A stretch of DNA of 64,000 nt from Legionellaceae bacterium (GCA_029210265.1 JARGNP010000011.1:1-64000); one strand, 5' to 3'; counted from the stretch's first letter, positions 26,633-35,100 are shown. Program-made: numbers and translations. Notes: generated by a model from the sequence alone, not told the origin.

Positions 26633-28279
26633 ATGAAAATCCTACTCGAGTCGTATCGTGCAGGGCTGTTTCAAAAACAGCATTGGCTTCCTAATATTAT
26701 TTCTGGGGTTATTGTGGGATTTGTCGCCCTTCCGCTTGCCATGGCCTTTGCCATTGCCTCGGGAGCTGAACCTGTTCAAGGGATTTATACAGCCGTTATT
26801 GCGGGATTTATGGCCTCGGTTTTTGGTGGTAGTCGTTTACAAATCAGCGGCCCGACCGGCGCGTTTATTATTATTCTTGCGGGCATTACCAGTCAATATG
26901 GTATTGAAGGGTTACAAATCGCAACCATACTTGCCGGCATCATGCTCTTTCTTTTTGGGCTTGCACGCTTTGGCGGCGTGATTAAATTTATTCCCGATCC
27001 CGTCATTGTCGGTTTTACGGCCGGTATTGCGATTATTATTTGGGTTGGGCAATGGGGGTATTTTTTTGGGCTCCCGGCCCCTAGCGGCACCCATTTTCAT
27101 GAAAAATTTTATTCGCTCATTCAGCACCTCCCCAACTTTCATCCAGCCACCACCGCCGTAGCACTGGGTTCGTTATTTGTACTTATTTTTAGTGGCTACG
27201 TGCCGGGCGTGAAACGCGTACCGGGACCTTTGCTCGTGCTGGTTCTCGCGACCATAGCGCAAGCTTATTTTCACTTTGAAGGTGTCGCCACACTGGGTAG
27301 TAAGTTTGGAGGCATTCCACAAGGCCTACCGAGTTTTCATTTGCCGACCATGAGCTTTGATCGCGTTGTTGAGTTAATTCAGCCGGCATTTACGATTGCG
27401 ATGCTCGGTGCCATTGAGTCACTCATGTCCGCTGTGGTGGCCGATGGTATGGCCGGTACGCGTCATAACTCCAATCAAGAACTCGTCGGCCAAGGCCTCG
27501 CTAATATTGCTGCACCGCTGTTTGGTGGCTTTGCAGCCTCAGGTGCCATTGCTCGTACAACCATCAACGTACGTAGCGGAGGCAACAGCCCACTTGCAGG
27601 CATTGTGCATGCCATCACCTTACTGTTGGTCTTACTCATGCTAGCGCCGCTTGCCGCCAACGTACCGCTTGCCGCCCTGGCAGCTATTTTATTTATGGTC
27701 GCGTGGAACATGAGTGGCCTCAAACATATCATTAAATTATTTAAGACAGCACCTTGGGCCGATCTGGCGATTTTGCTCGTAACGTTTTTTCTCACCGTCT
27801 TTGTTGATCTCATCGTTGCGGTCAATATCGGTGTCATTCTTGCGGTACTGCACTTTATTATGCGCATGTCGAAAAGCGTCGAAGTACGTGAAGAAACCCA
27901 TGCCGAACTCAGCGAAATGCACGCCGAAGAAGCCCTACCGCAAAATATTCCAAACGATGTGTTAATTTATTCGGTCAACGGCCCGTTCTTTTTTGCGGCC
28001 ACCGAGCATTTTGAACAAACGCTCTTAATGACCCATACTGAACCGCGTGTACTGATTATTCGATTGCGTTGGGTACCGTTTATCGACACCAGCGGGATAC
28101 AAACATTGGAAGAAGTCATCGAGAACTTGCAGCGTCGTAAAATTCAAGTATTACTCACGGGCGCTAATCAACACGTCACCGAAAGTCTTGAGAAATCCGG
28201 GCTGATGGACCGCATTGGCCAAAACAACGTGTTTTCTTCGCTGCAATTAGCCTTGGCTGTAAATAAACCGGGTAAATAA
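26633..28279 (+). CDS. SulP-family anion transporter with STAS domain
   Basis: Inner-membrane secondary transporter of inorganic anions (sulfate, bicarbonate or similar dicarboxylates in known relatives). Residues about 15-405 hold 10-12 hydrophobic segments with the SulP signature region (ALPLAMAFAIASGAEPVQGIYTA, positions 32-54) and ISGPTGAFIIIL. Residues about 440-545 are a cytoplasmic STAS domain (NDVLIYSVNGPFFFAATEHF, IDTSGIQTLEE with the typical D-T-S-G). The 548-aa length is normal. The substrate cannot be set from the sequence; no carbonic anhydrase gene is adjacent. It follows the repeat-rich gap and converges on hicB. Confidence 0.92.
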   Translation: MKILLESYRAGLFQKQHWLPNIISGVIVGFVALPLAMAFAIASGAEPVQGIYTAVIAGFMASVFGGSRLQISGPTGAFIIILAGITSQYGIEGLQIATILAGIMLFLFGLARFGGVIKFIPDPVIVGFTAGIAIIIWVGQWGYFFGLPAPSGTHFHEKFYSLIQHLPNFHPATTAVALGSLFVLIFSGYVPGVKRVPGPLLVLVLATIAQAYFHFEGVATLGSKFGGIPQGLPSFHLPTMSFDRVVELIQPAFTIAMLGAIESLMSAVVADGMAGTRHNSNQELVGQGLANIAAPLFGGFAASGAIARTTINVRSGGNSPLAGIVHAITLLLVLLMLAPLAANVPLAALAAILFMVAWNMSGLKHIIKLFKTAPWADLAILLVTFFLTVFVDLIVAVNIGVILAVLHFIMRMSKSVEVREETHAELSEMHAEEALPQNIPNDVLIYSVNGPFFFAATEHFEQTLLMTHTEPRVLIIRLRWVPFIDTSGIQTLEEVIENLQRRKIQVLLTGANQHVTESLEKSGLMDRIGQNNVFSSLQLALAVNKPGK

Positions 28280-28281
28280 TA

Positions 28282-28608
28282 CTAACCTGTGTTCGTCAAA
28301 AGATCCGTTACCCATGAATTGAGGCTTTTGCCATGCAACTCTGCTGCCATGGCAATTCGAGCATGGGTTTCTGGTGGCACACGCAACAAAATTTTCCCGG
28401 AATAAGGTTTTTGTGGCGATTTGTTTAATTGTTGACATGTTTGAAGATAGTCCTCAACCGCTTCTTCGAAAGCAAGGTGTAACCCACGAACAGAGTCTGA
28501 ATGAAAGCCAACAATATCATTGATGCCTGCAATATGCCCCACCATGCAATCATCTTCGTCACTGTATTCGACTCTCGCAGAATAACCCTTATATTTCATG
28601 ATATTCAT
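28282..28608 (-). CDS. hicB: HicB-family antitoxin
   Basis: Antitoxin partner of a type II HicA-HicB module. The 108 aa consist of a partial RNase-H-like domain (YSARVEYSDEDDCMVGHIAG, then FHSDSVRGLHLAFEEAVEDYL) and a C-terminal ribbon-helix-helix DNA-binding region (GKILLRVPPETHARIAMAAE...GKSLNSWVTDLL), so it can repress its own operon. It overlaps hicA by 4 bp (ATGA), meaning toxin first and antitoxin second, the usual hicAB order. A second ATG at 28599 is possible. It ends 2 bp from the SulP stop codon in a tail-to-tail layout. Confidence 0.9.
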   Translation of the reverse strand: MNIMKYKGYSARVEYSDEDDCMVGHIAGINDIVGFHSDSVRGLHLAFEEAVEDYLQTCQQLNKSPQKPYSGKILLRVPPETHARIAMAAELHGKSLNSWVTDLLTNTG

Positions 28609-28859
28609 GGTAATACCCCTAATTTTTCTAGAAATGCTCTCGCATCCCGCACTTGATAAGGCTTGGCTTCTTTTTGAGGATGAGGCCTATGAAATGTTGC
28701 AATAACACCATTTGATGCAAACCTCACTCTTGATCCTGAGCCCTCAATCACGTCAGCGCCAATAGACTGTAACAGCGACTCTATTTTCCTCCATTCAAGT
28801 GTTGTTGACACAGGATTCGCAAAAATAGCCGTTAATGTACTGCTGTGCTTTTTGTTCAT
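28605..28859 (-). CDS. hicA: HicA-family mRNA interferase toxin
   Basis: An 84-aa dsRBD-like toxin of the HicA family, expected to cleave mRNA or tmRNA. The centre reads EGSGSRVRFASNGVIATFHRPHPQKEAKPYQVRDARAFL; the family's usual catalytic His within GSH is replaced here by GSR, with histidines in the FHRPHP segment instead. This is the variant commonly paired with HicB antitoxins that carry an RHH domain. The first 20 residues are longer than in minimal HicA. It is followed by hicB with a 4-bp overlap and preceded by two inverted repeats. Confidence 0.85.
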   Translation of the reverse strand: MNKKHSSTLTAIFANPVSTTLEWRKIESLLQSIGADVIEGSGSRVRFASNGVIATFHRPHPQKEAKPYQVRDARAFLEKLGVLP

Positions 28860-28878
28860 TATATGCCAAGCTCAAAAA

Positions 28879-28914
28879 GATATCAAATTATGATATCACA
28901 ACAAGTGTAACTTG
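28879..28914 (-). promoter_or_regulatory. Putative hicAB operators
   Basis: Two inverted repeats 20-55 nt before hicA: GATATCA-AATTA-TGATATC (28879-28897) and ACAAGT-GTA-ACTTGT (28900-28914). HicB proteins with an RHH domain bind such palindromes; binding here is inferred from position. Confidence 0.5.
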
Positions 28915-28959
28915 TCGCAATTTTCCGTCGTGGGAAGCCGCGGTACGTTCGCACACGCG

Positions 28960-29907
28960 CTAATCAAGTAAATTTAATCGCTCGCACCTTTCATCTAGCA
29001 ATTGGAGATATTTATCTTGCATGGCTTGAGATAAAAAGCTTAAACCAATCAGCGTGCGCCATTGAGGTATGATTTGATGAAAATCTTGTACAATACCATT
29101 CATAATTTTGGGGTTTAATGCGAGCCGTTCAACAGCAAAATATTTAAAAAAATCACGTCTTGTTAAGTTATTTTTTTTACCACCTAACGGTAAGGCTATT
29201 TCTTCTTTCGTATTTTTTTGAGCAATGGTTGAATTGAGTAAATCATAGGCTGGTGATATAGAAATTATTTTATTTTGGGTCATAAGAGAAAAATTTTTTA
29301 AATGCATATCTTCATTGCCGACAAGAAAATTAAATAACGTTAGTTTAAATAATTTGACGCATTCAATTTTAGGGAATGTACAAAATTTCTCAATGATCGT
29401 AATAACTTGTTCCATCGAGCTCTTATATTTTGTATCACGATCTTCGCCTGATAGCTGTGCAAAATCTTCGACTGCTAATTTTTTATTATGACCGATACGA
29501 TCAAACCGCTTGATAAAGTACGTCATACTGTTGTCTTTGGAATAAACTAAACCATGAGCCGGTACGTCGAGCCCAATGGTTGCCGCAAGGGTCATCGTAA
29601 TCGCTTCATTTTCAGGCAGTTCTGGATATATATCACTAGGTGGCTTTAATATATAACGGCCGTTTTGATCAACAATCTTAAAATAACCTTCTTTAATTTT
29701 TAACGTTGCGCTTAATTTCTTTTGAACACCTTGAATCGACATCTTGCCAACGCGATCAATCGCTGCTTGGCGTTGCTCATCAGCACTTAAATCTAATGGC
29801 CGTAATATTTTTAATTGCGGAGAAAGTAAACGTAATCCCTGTCGTGAATAGTTTTCTTCATGACTTATGCTTTCATAGGTAATAGGACAACGTTTCAAAC
29901 GTTTCAT
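28960..29907 (-). CDS. hipT: HipT kinase toxin of a HipBST module
   Basis: A 315-aa HipA-type Ser/Thr kinase without the N-subdomain-1 that full HipA carries; that piece is encoded separately just upstream. Residues 55-64 (KMSIQGVQKK) match the Gly-rich/autophosphorylation loop, with S57-I-Q59 instead of the S-I-S of E. coli O127 HipT. The catalytic loop is GNEDMHLKN and the metal motif SPAYDLLNS. Known HipT toxins phosphorylate tryptophanyl-tRNA synthetase. It overlaps hipS by 4 bp. A shorter HipT plus HipS and HipB is the tripartite arrangement also described in Legionella. Confidence 0.9.
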   Translation of the reverse strand: MKRLKRCPITYESISHEENYSRQGLRLLSPQLKILRPLDLSADEQRQAAIDRVGKMSIQGVQKKLSATLKIKEGYFKIVDQNGRYILKPPSDIYPELPENEAITMTLAATIGLDVPAHGLVYSKDNSMTYFIKRFDRIGHNKKLAVEDFAQLSGEDRDTKYKSSMEQVITIIEKFCTFPKIECVKLFKLTLFNFLVGNEDMHLKNFSLMTQNKIISISPAYDLLNSTIAQKNTKEEIALPLGGKKNNLTRRDFFKYFAVERLALNPKIMNGIVQDFHQIIPQWRTLIGLSFLSQAMQDKYLQLLDERCERLNLLD

Positions 29908-30212
29908 CTGATTTCCTCAAGCGTCACGGCGCCCACAACATCCTTCCCAACGAGGATTAATTGACTAAAATAATCATGCCTATCGATCTTATACTTACGC
30001 AAGAGTGCTTCAAGCATCATGCCTTCAGGAAGTAAGCCCTCAAAAAACGGGGGAAATACATCAAACGCATAAACTTGATTGACTAAAGGCATGGTCAGAG
30101 AAACAGGGGCATCGTGATAATCATCAAAATACGTGAATTTATATTTGCTCGCCTGTAATTCTTCTAATATGCCAGCCTTAATCGCGTTCACAAATACATA
30201 GGCTTTTTTCAT
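29904..30212 (-). CDS. hipS: HipS, small antitoxin-like subunit
   Basis: A 102-aa protein equivalent to the N-subdomain-1 of HipA, with PPFFEGLLPEG at residues about 53-63 and LVGKDVVGAVTL near the end. In HipBST systems HipS, not HipB, neutralises the HipT kinase, reversing the usual roles. It overlaps both neighbours by 4 bp (ATGA at each junction), so the three are translated as a unit. Homology is to the HipA N-terminal domain rather than to a free-standing family, which is why it is often left as hypothetical. Confidence 0.87.
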   Translation of the reverse strand: MKKAYVFVNAIKAGILEELQASKYKFTYFDDYHDAPVSLTMPLVNQVYAFDVFPPFFEGLLPEGMMLEALLRKYKIDRHDYFSQLILVGKDVVGAVTLEEIR

Positions 30213-30445
30213 GAGTCATGATCCGTTGTTTGTGGCGTTTGTGGAAAAGGCGTTTCAAATTTTATTTGAATATTTAAAACATCTAATACTTTCAATAAGG
30301 TATTTAACCGCACCGATTCTTTGCCTTTCTCAATATCAAAGATAACCGTTTTGCCTACACCCGCTAACGTGGCTAATTCATGTTGTGATAAGCCACTGTG
30401 TTTACGATAGTAACGAACGAGATGAGCAATTTCGTGTGAAGGCAT
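30209..30445 (-). CDS. hipB: HipB-type HTH regulator
   Basis: A helix-turn-helix (XRE/Cro-type) DNA-binding protein of 78 aa from ATG 30445; an ATG seven codons upstream at 30466 is open too, but it would sit 4 bp from an operator-like palindrome, while 30445 has TAGGGTG at good spacing. The HTH is LSQHELATLAGVGKTVIFDIEKGKES (positions about 19-44). It probably represses the operon and augments HipS. The tail is Pro/Thr-rich. Three related palindromes lie within 190 bp upstream. Confidence 0.88.
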   Translation of the reverse strand: MPSHEIAHLVRYYRKHSGLSQHELATLAGVGKTVIFDIEKGKESVRLNTLLKVLDVLNIQIKFETPFPQTPQTTDHDS

Positions 30446-30469
30446 ATAACACCCTAAATCAAGCATATA

Positions 30470-30487
30470 TTACTACTATAGCAGTAA
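30470..30487. promoter_or_regulatory. hipBST operator-like palindrome 1
   Basis: TTACTACTATAGCAGTAA, a palindrome with one mismatched pair around TATA, 24 nt before the chosen hipB start. The first of three copies spaced 71-72 bp. Confidence 0.6.
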
Positions 30488-30540
30488 ATTTAATAATAAT
30501 TCAGCTTGAATTTATTTCAAAGCAACAAAAACATAAAAAA

Positions 30541-30558
30541 TAACTGCTATGGCGGTAA
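30541..30558. promoter_or_regulatory. hipBST operator-like palindrome 2
   Basis: TAACTGCTATGGCGGTAA, 15 of 18 positions identical to the ideal TTACTGCTATAGCAGTAA. It starts 71 bp from palindrome 1. Confidence 0.55.
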
Positions 30559-30612
30559 TTTATAGCTGGTTATGCTGGTTTCTTCTAATAAATCATATCA
30601 AACTCTAATATT

Positions 30613-30630
30613 TTACTGTCATAACAGTAT
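30613..30630. promoter_or_regulatory. hipBST operator-like palindrome 3
   Basis: TTACTGTCATAACAGTAT, with perfect ACTGT/ACAGT arms, 72 bp from palindrome 2 and 64 bp from the Fur box of the divergent gene. Confidence 0.5.
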
Positions 30631-30693
30631 TTATTAATTAATTCTGACACAACGTCCTATCAGGCACTCCCAAAAACAAAAAAAGTTTTCAAT

Positions 30694-30708
30694 TGATAAT
30701 CATTCTCA
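30694..30708 (+). promoter_or_regulatory. Fur box
   Basis: TGATAATCATTCTCA matches the 7-1-7 consensus TGATAATNATTATCA in 13 of 14 informative positions. It is 43 bp before the 663-aa membrane-protein gene and overlaps the region expected to hold its promoter, so the gene is probably repressed by Fur with iron. Confidence 0.65.
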
Positions 30709-30750
30709 TTTGAGATAAAGTGTCATTTTTGATGCTAATAAGATATTACC

Positions 30751-32742
30751 ATGCCTACTACGCTCACAAGAGATAATGACGAAAGTCGACCCGAGCAAAC
30801 GTCCATTAATTATAGACGTTATCTCATTTTAGCCCTGAGTACCGGCGCGAGTCTTATTTTAGGCCTGCTCAGCTTTGGTGGTATGTTTGCCTTATGGCCC
30901 GCACTGATTCCAGCTGCAAGTGGCTTTGCTTTATCCGTTGTGTATGAATTTGAGATTTACTCCCAAAATCTTACACGCGCTTTTGAAAAACTTTTTAGTG
31001 CTAATTATTTCGAAAAACAACTCCCCAGATATTATCTACTCCATTATTTTCAAACCGAAAGCTTAGATCCTAAACGTGGTATATTTTTTAAAAAATACGA
31101 ACAAGCACTCCGAGAAAATAAGCTTGAAAGGCTTCCTGAACTCGAAAAGCGAGAAGCAATCAAAAACGCCAAAAATACTTATGATGCAGCATGCCAAGAA
31201 GCCTATCGTGAAGACCTCAATCAAGATGAGCAACGTAAAGCCTTCAAAAATATGAACGATACAAAAGCCGTACTCGACGATCTCAAAAAACTCGACAAAC
31301 TTGATAAACTCGAACAATTATTTGATAAACAAATAAATGCCGGGGACACCTACACAGCATCGAATTCCAAGCCTGCTAAACAGGCAGAAGAAAAACAGCT
31401 CCATGATTTTTTACACAACTCCCGAGACGATGGCCCCCCCTCTATTTATGAGGAATACAAAAAAAGTGAAGCACGACGGAGAATATATATTCCCGCTCTC
31501 AAAATATTTGCCTTACTCACAACGCTCTCCATGAGCTTAGGCACCAGCTATCTTTTGGTTGAATTTTTTAGTTTAGTCCCTTGGCTTGCTGCCATGCCTG
31601 CAGTACTTCCTGTGATTATTGTACCGCTCTCGGTACTTGGTGGTATTGCTTATGGTCTATTAACCTACAATGCTGTTACCAATCTCATGGCAAACGATAC
31701 GGTATTCAGCTGGGCTCGAAAAATCCGCAATAACTTTAATAGCGACAGCTCGAAACTGTCCAAAATTACGATGCCCGCAACCGCAGGTCTCCTTTTTGCT
31801 TTAGCTATGACACTTACCATTTGTACCGCAGGAACGTGGTGGACCATTGCCCAACAAGTGCGCCCACTGTTTGGCTGGATGCGACGCATACCCACCTTTT
31901 TTATGGCGGTGATTAACCCCGTGATTATGTGGTTTTCTTCACTCGCGTTTAACATCGAAAACACCAGTGGAACATTGCATGAATTATTCCCTGAACATGA
32001 CAGCAACGACCCTATAGACAACTCACCATCACGATGGGAAGAAATTAAAACAGCCTTCAGTAATACCGCAAAACATCTCTGGGAAAAAGAGAACGTCGCT
32101 CAATGGGTAAATCCTTTTCGACCAGCGCTCTATTTTGTCTTATCTTTACGCTACATGCTTTTCGCAGGACATTTATTTAGTATTGGCGTAACAGCCGATA
32201 GAATCCCGAAACTTTCCCAATATGTATCTTCATGCCTTGGCGGCTTAAGCGAAGGTTTTGAAGATTGGGATTACTTTTTTGGTGAGCACGAACATCCGAA
32301 AACATTACATGCGTTACTACAGGCTCGCTTAGGCGAATCTCAAGGCCATAATCATGATCAAGATCTACCGACAAAACTCGTCGCGTTTTGTGCAAGACCC
32401 TTTTATCATGCCGCAGCACATTGGGATGCATACTTCAGTACGTTTAATCATGATAAAGAAACTCATATAACATATGAAACATCTTGGGGAAAATTACACG
32501 ATGCATTTATTCCAAAAGATGAAAGTACTGCTTGTTCGTGCTGCCCTCCAAATCAAATTCAAAGTCAAATTTGTCTTCCTATATCGGCGAGAAACACTCA
32601 ACCCACAAAAAGTCCTCGACTTTTCACTGCGCCCCAGTCTCGGGAAAATCTTGGATATTCGAACACTGAAGCGCCTGCCCCAAGTCCAGCTCAAGATGAT
32701 CTTGAAGAGAGTTTAGTGCGTTCAGGATGCTCTGTAATGTAG
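30751..32742 (+). CDS. Polytopic membrane protein ending in a CaaX box
   Basis: Unknown function; 663 aa. Hydrophobic segments at about 23-66 (one or two), 246-310 (two or three), 345-372, 380-402 and 460-485 indicate 6-8 membrane spans. Residues 75-245 are a charged, Lys/Glu/Leu-rich helical domain (LDDLKKLDKLDKLEQLFDKQ) that would face one side. A cysteine cluster (ACSCCPPNQ) lies near 595. The C-terminus is SLVRSGCSVM: CSVM fits the eukaryotic farnesylation box (Cys, two mostly aliphatic residues, Met), as in lamin A CSIM. Some Legionella effectors are prenylated by the host this way. A Fur box lies upstream. Its 3' end overlaps an opposing gene by 119 bp. Confidence 0.7.
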   Translation: MPTTLTRDNDESRPEQTSINYRRYLILALSTGASLILGLLSFGGMFALWPALIPAASGFALSVVYEFEIYSQNLTRAFEKLFSANYFEKQLPRYYLLHYFQTESLDPKRGIFFKKYEQALRENKLERLPELEKREAIKNAKNTYDAACQEAYREDLNQDEQRKAFKNMNDTKAVLDDLKKLDKLDKLEQLFDKQINAGDTYTASNSKPAKQAEEKQLHDFLHNSRDDGPPSIYEEYKKSEARRRIYIPALKIFALLTTLSMSLGTSYLLVEFFSLVPWLAAMPAVLPVIIVPLSVLGGIAYGLLTYNAVTNLMANDTVFSWARKIRNNFNSDSSKLSKITMPATAGLLFALAMTLTICTAGTWWTIAQQVRPLFGWMRRIPTFFMAVINPVIMWFSSLAFNIENTSGTLHELFPEHDSNDPIDNSPSRWEEIKTAFSNTAKHLWEKENVAQWVNPFRPALYFVLSLRYMLFAGHLFSIGVTADRIPKLSQYVSSCLGGLSEGFEDWDYFFGEHEHPKTLHALLQARLGESQGHNHDQDLPTKLVAFCARPFYHAAAHWDAYFSTFNHDKETHITYETSWGKLHDAFIPKDESTACSCCPPNQIQSQICLPISARNTQPTKSPRLFTAPQSRENLGYSNTEAPAPSPAQDDLEESLVRSGCSVM

Positions 32743-33136
32743 AAAATTGTGTGCTGAGCTCTTGGTACAAAGGCGCTTCGGCGTCTTGGAGCTCACTCAC
32801 GGTTAAATACGCGGCTTGCCCCATGTCGGTGAAATAACTTAAATTTACATGACGTTTTTCGGCCATGCCTGGAAATAAGCCACAAAGCAATAAACTTTTA
32901 TCGCCGACCGCTCGTAGGGCGTTAACTTGGCGTGTTCCTGCCGCTTGCATGGCATTAAAAAAATCAACGGCAAGCACGGATTCAGCAAGTTCTGGAGACT
33001 GCGAAAAACGCATGAGTAAAAAAACCAAGTAACTTTCCATGTTTTCGTGTAAAATAAGCCGCGTTGATGCTTGGGCCTCGTTAACTAGCGCATGCCATTG
33101 ACTGATGTCTGTGGGATGCAATATTAATTCACTCAT
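32624..33136 (-). CDS. Conserved-looking hypothetical protein, 170 aa
   Basis: Not recognised by name. A soluble helical protein: LHENMESYLVFLLMRFSQSPELAESVLAVDFFNAM at about 30-63 and LLLCGLFPGMAEKRHVNLSYFTDMGQAAY at about 82-111, suggesting a compact all-alpha fold. It has no signal peptide. The composition and the sequence are well-ordered, and the gene faces typA, across a short divergent gap. The last 39 codons overlap antisense with the CaaX-protein gene, so one of the two reading frames is constrained by the other. Alternative: only the first 130 codons are essential. Confidence 0.7.
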   Translation of the reverse strand: MSELILHPTDISQWHALVNEAQASTRLILHENMESYLVFLLMRFSQSPELAESVLAVDFFNAMQAAGTRQVNALRAVGDKSLLLCGLFPGMAEKRHVNLSYFTDMGQAAYLTVSELQDAEAPLYQELSTQFSTLQSILNALNSLQDHLELDLGQALQCSNIQDFPETGAQ

Positions 33137-33243
33137 ATATACCCCGACTAAACCTGTGGCTTATGATCAGTTTAGCAAAAAAACCACGGTTATGTTCTAT
33201 AATAACAAAGCCACTTAAGGCAACTCGCACTTGGACCAATAAA

Positions 33244-35067
33244 ATGACTAGAAAAATTCGCAACATCGCCATCATCGCTCACGTCGATCATGGTAAAACA
33301 ACCCTGGTGGATAAATTACTCCAACAAACAGGGACCTTAAACGATCGGGCAGCTCCCGTTGAACGTCTTATGGACTCCAACGCACTCGAAAAAGAACGTG
33401 GAATTACGATTCTCGCGAAAAATACGTGTGTGCATTGGAACGACCATCAGATTAACATTGTGGATACCCCAGGACATGCCGACTTCGGCGGTGAAGTGGA
33501 ACGTATTTTATCCATGGTTGATGGCGTGTTGTTATTGGTAGATGCCGTTGATGGCCCCATGCCTCAAACACGTTTTGTAACACAAAAAGCATTTGCTCAA
33601 GGCCTAAACCCTATCGTTGTAATTAATAAAGTTGACCGCCCTGGCGCGCGACCTGACTGGGTTGTAGATCAAGTATTTGATTTATTTGATAATTTAGGCG
33701 CAACCGATGAGCAACTCGACTTCCCTGTCGTGTATGCTTCAGCCCTCATGGGTTTTGCAACCATGGAACTGGGTGAATCCAGCGATACCATGGCGCCACT
33801 CTTGGATACGATTATCGAAAAAGTACATGCGCCTGATGTTGAGTCCAACGGCCCGTTCCAGATGCAAATCAGCGCATTAGATTACTCATCTTACGTAGGA
33901 ACCATCGGTATTGGCCGTGTTACACGCGGACGCATTAACGCCAAAGACCCCGTCAAAATTATCGATAAAGACGGTGAGATTCGTTCAGGGCGTATTCTTC
34001 AAATACTTGGATTCAGTGGTCTTGATCGTGTTGAAGTACCTGAAGCTGAAGCCGGTGATATTGTCTGTATATCAGGTATCGAAGGCTTGCATATCTCTGA
34101 CACCATCTGCGACCCATCTAACGTTGAAGCACTCCCGGCTTTGAGCGTCGATGAGCCAACGATTAGTATGACGTTCCAAGTTAACAACTCACCGTTTGCC
34201 GGTAAAGAAGGTAAATTTGTAACCAGTCGTAAAATTCGTGAGCGTTTGCACACCGAACTTTTACATAACGTCGCACTTCGCGTTGAAGATACGGAAGATC
34301 CTGATAAATTCAAAGTCTCCGGTCGAGGTGAACTGCATCTTTCTATTTTGATTGAAACCATGCGTCGTGAAGGCTACGAGCTTGCAATTTGTAAGCCTGA
34401 GGTAATTATTCTCGAAGAAGACGGTGTCAAACAAGAGCCGTATGAGAATCTAACCGTTGATGTTGAAGAGCAACATCAGGGCACACTCATGGAGCGCTTA
34501 GGTGCACGACGTGGTGATCTGAAAAATATTGTTCCTGACGGTAAAGGCCGTATTCGACTCGACTACGTGATCCCAACCCGTGGCTTGATTGGTTTTCATA
34601 CCGAATTTCTTTCAGCTACATCAGGCACAGGTTTGCTTTATCACGTGTACGATCATTATGGCCCGTATGTTGCTGGCGGCATCGGTAAACGAAGCCAAGG
34701 CGTAATGATTTCAAGCTGTCTGGGTACCGCGCGTGGTTTTGCACTGTTTAACTTGCAAGAACGTGGTCGCATGTTTATTGAACCGCAAACACCTTGCTAC
34801 GAAGGCATGATTGTGGGTATTCATTCACGTGATAATGACTTGGTGATTAACGTCACAAAAGAAAAACAGCTCACGAACGTTCGTGCGTCTGGAACAGATG
34901 ATAATATTGTCCTGACGCCCGCCATCAAATTCTCTTTGGAAGAATCCCTTGAGTTTATTGATAATGACGAACTGGTCGAAGTCACACCGACATCCATCCG
35001 ATTACGTAAAAAGTTCCTGTATGAACATGAGCGTAAGCGTACGGCACGTCAGAAAAAAGAAGACTAG
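33244..35067 (+). CDS. typA: Ribosome-associated GTPase TypA/BipA
   Basis: Translational GTPase that resembles EF-G/LepA and aids 50S assembly and stress or cold growth. The ATG at 33244 gives 607 aa, the length of E. coli BipA (the frame is open 27 codons further upstream). G1 AHVDHGKTT, switch [13 protein letters not shown]3 [14 protein letters not shown] and G4 [10 protein letters not shown] are intact; the BipA-type C-terminal domain ([13 protein letters not shown]...) follows the domain-V-like region. It is followed by nadK after 33 bp and then recN, probably one transcript. The SD is weak. Confidence 0.96.
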   Translation: MTRKIRNIAIIAHVDHGKTTLVDKLLQQTGTLNDRAAPVERLMDSNALEKERGITILAKNTCVHWNDHQINIVDTPGHADFGGEVERILSMVDGVLLLVDAVDGPMPQTRFVTQKAFAQGLNPIVVINKVDRPGARPDWVVDQVFDLFDNLGATDEQLDFPVVYASALMGFATMELGESSDTMAPLLDTIIEKVHAPDVESNGPFQMQISALDYSSYVGTIGIGRVTRGRINAKDPVKIIDKDGEIRSGRILQILGFSGLDRVEVPEAEAGDIVCISGIEGLHISDTICDPSNVEALPALSVDEPTISMTFQVNNSPFAGKEGKFVTSRKIRERLHTELLHNVALRVEDTEDPDKFKVSGRGELHLSILIETMRREGYELAICKPEVIILEEDGVKQEPYENLTVDVEEQHQGTLMERLGARRGDLKNIVPDGKGRIRLDYVIPTRGLIGFHTEFLSATSGTGLLYHVYDHYGPYVAGGIGKRSQGVMISSCLGTARGFALFNLQERGRMFIEPQTPCYEGMIVGIHSRDNDLVINVTKEKQLTNVRASGTDDNIVLTPAIKFSLEESLEFIDNDELVEVTPTSIRLRKKFLYEHERKRTARQKKED

Positions 35068-35100
35068 AAACAAGAAGTCATCATAAATAGGGGATAAGTC

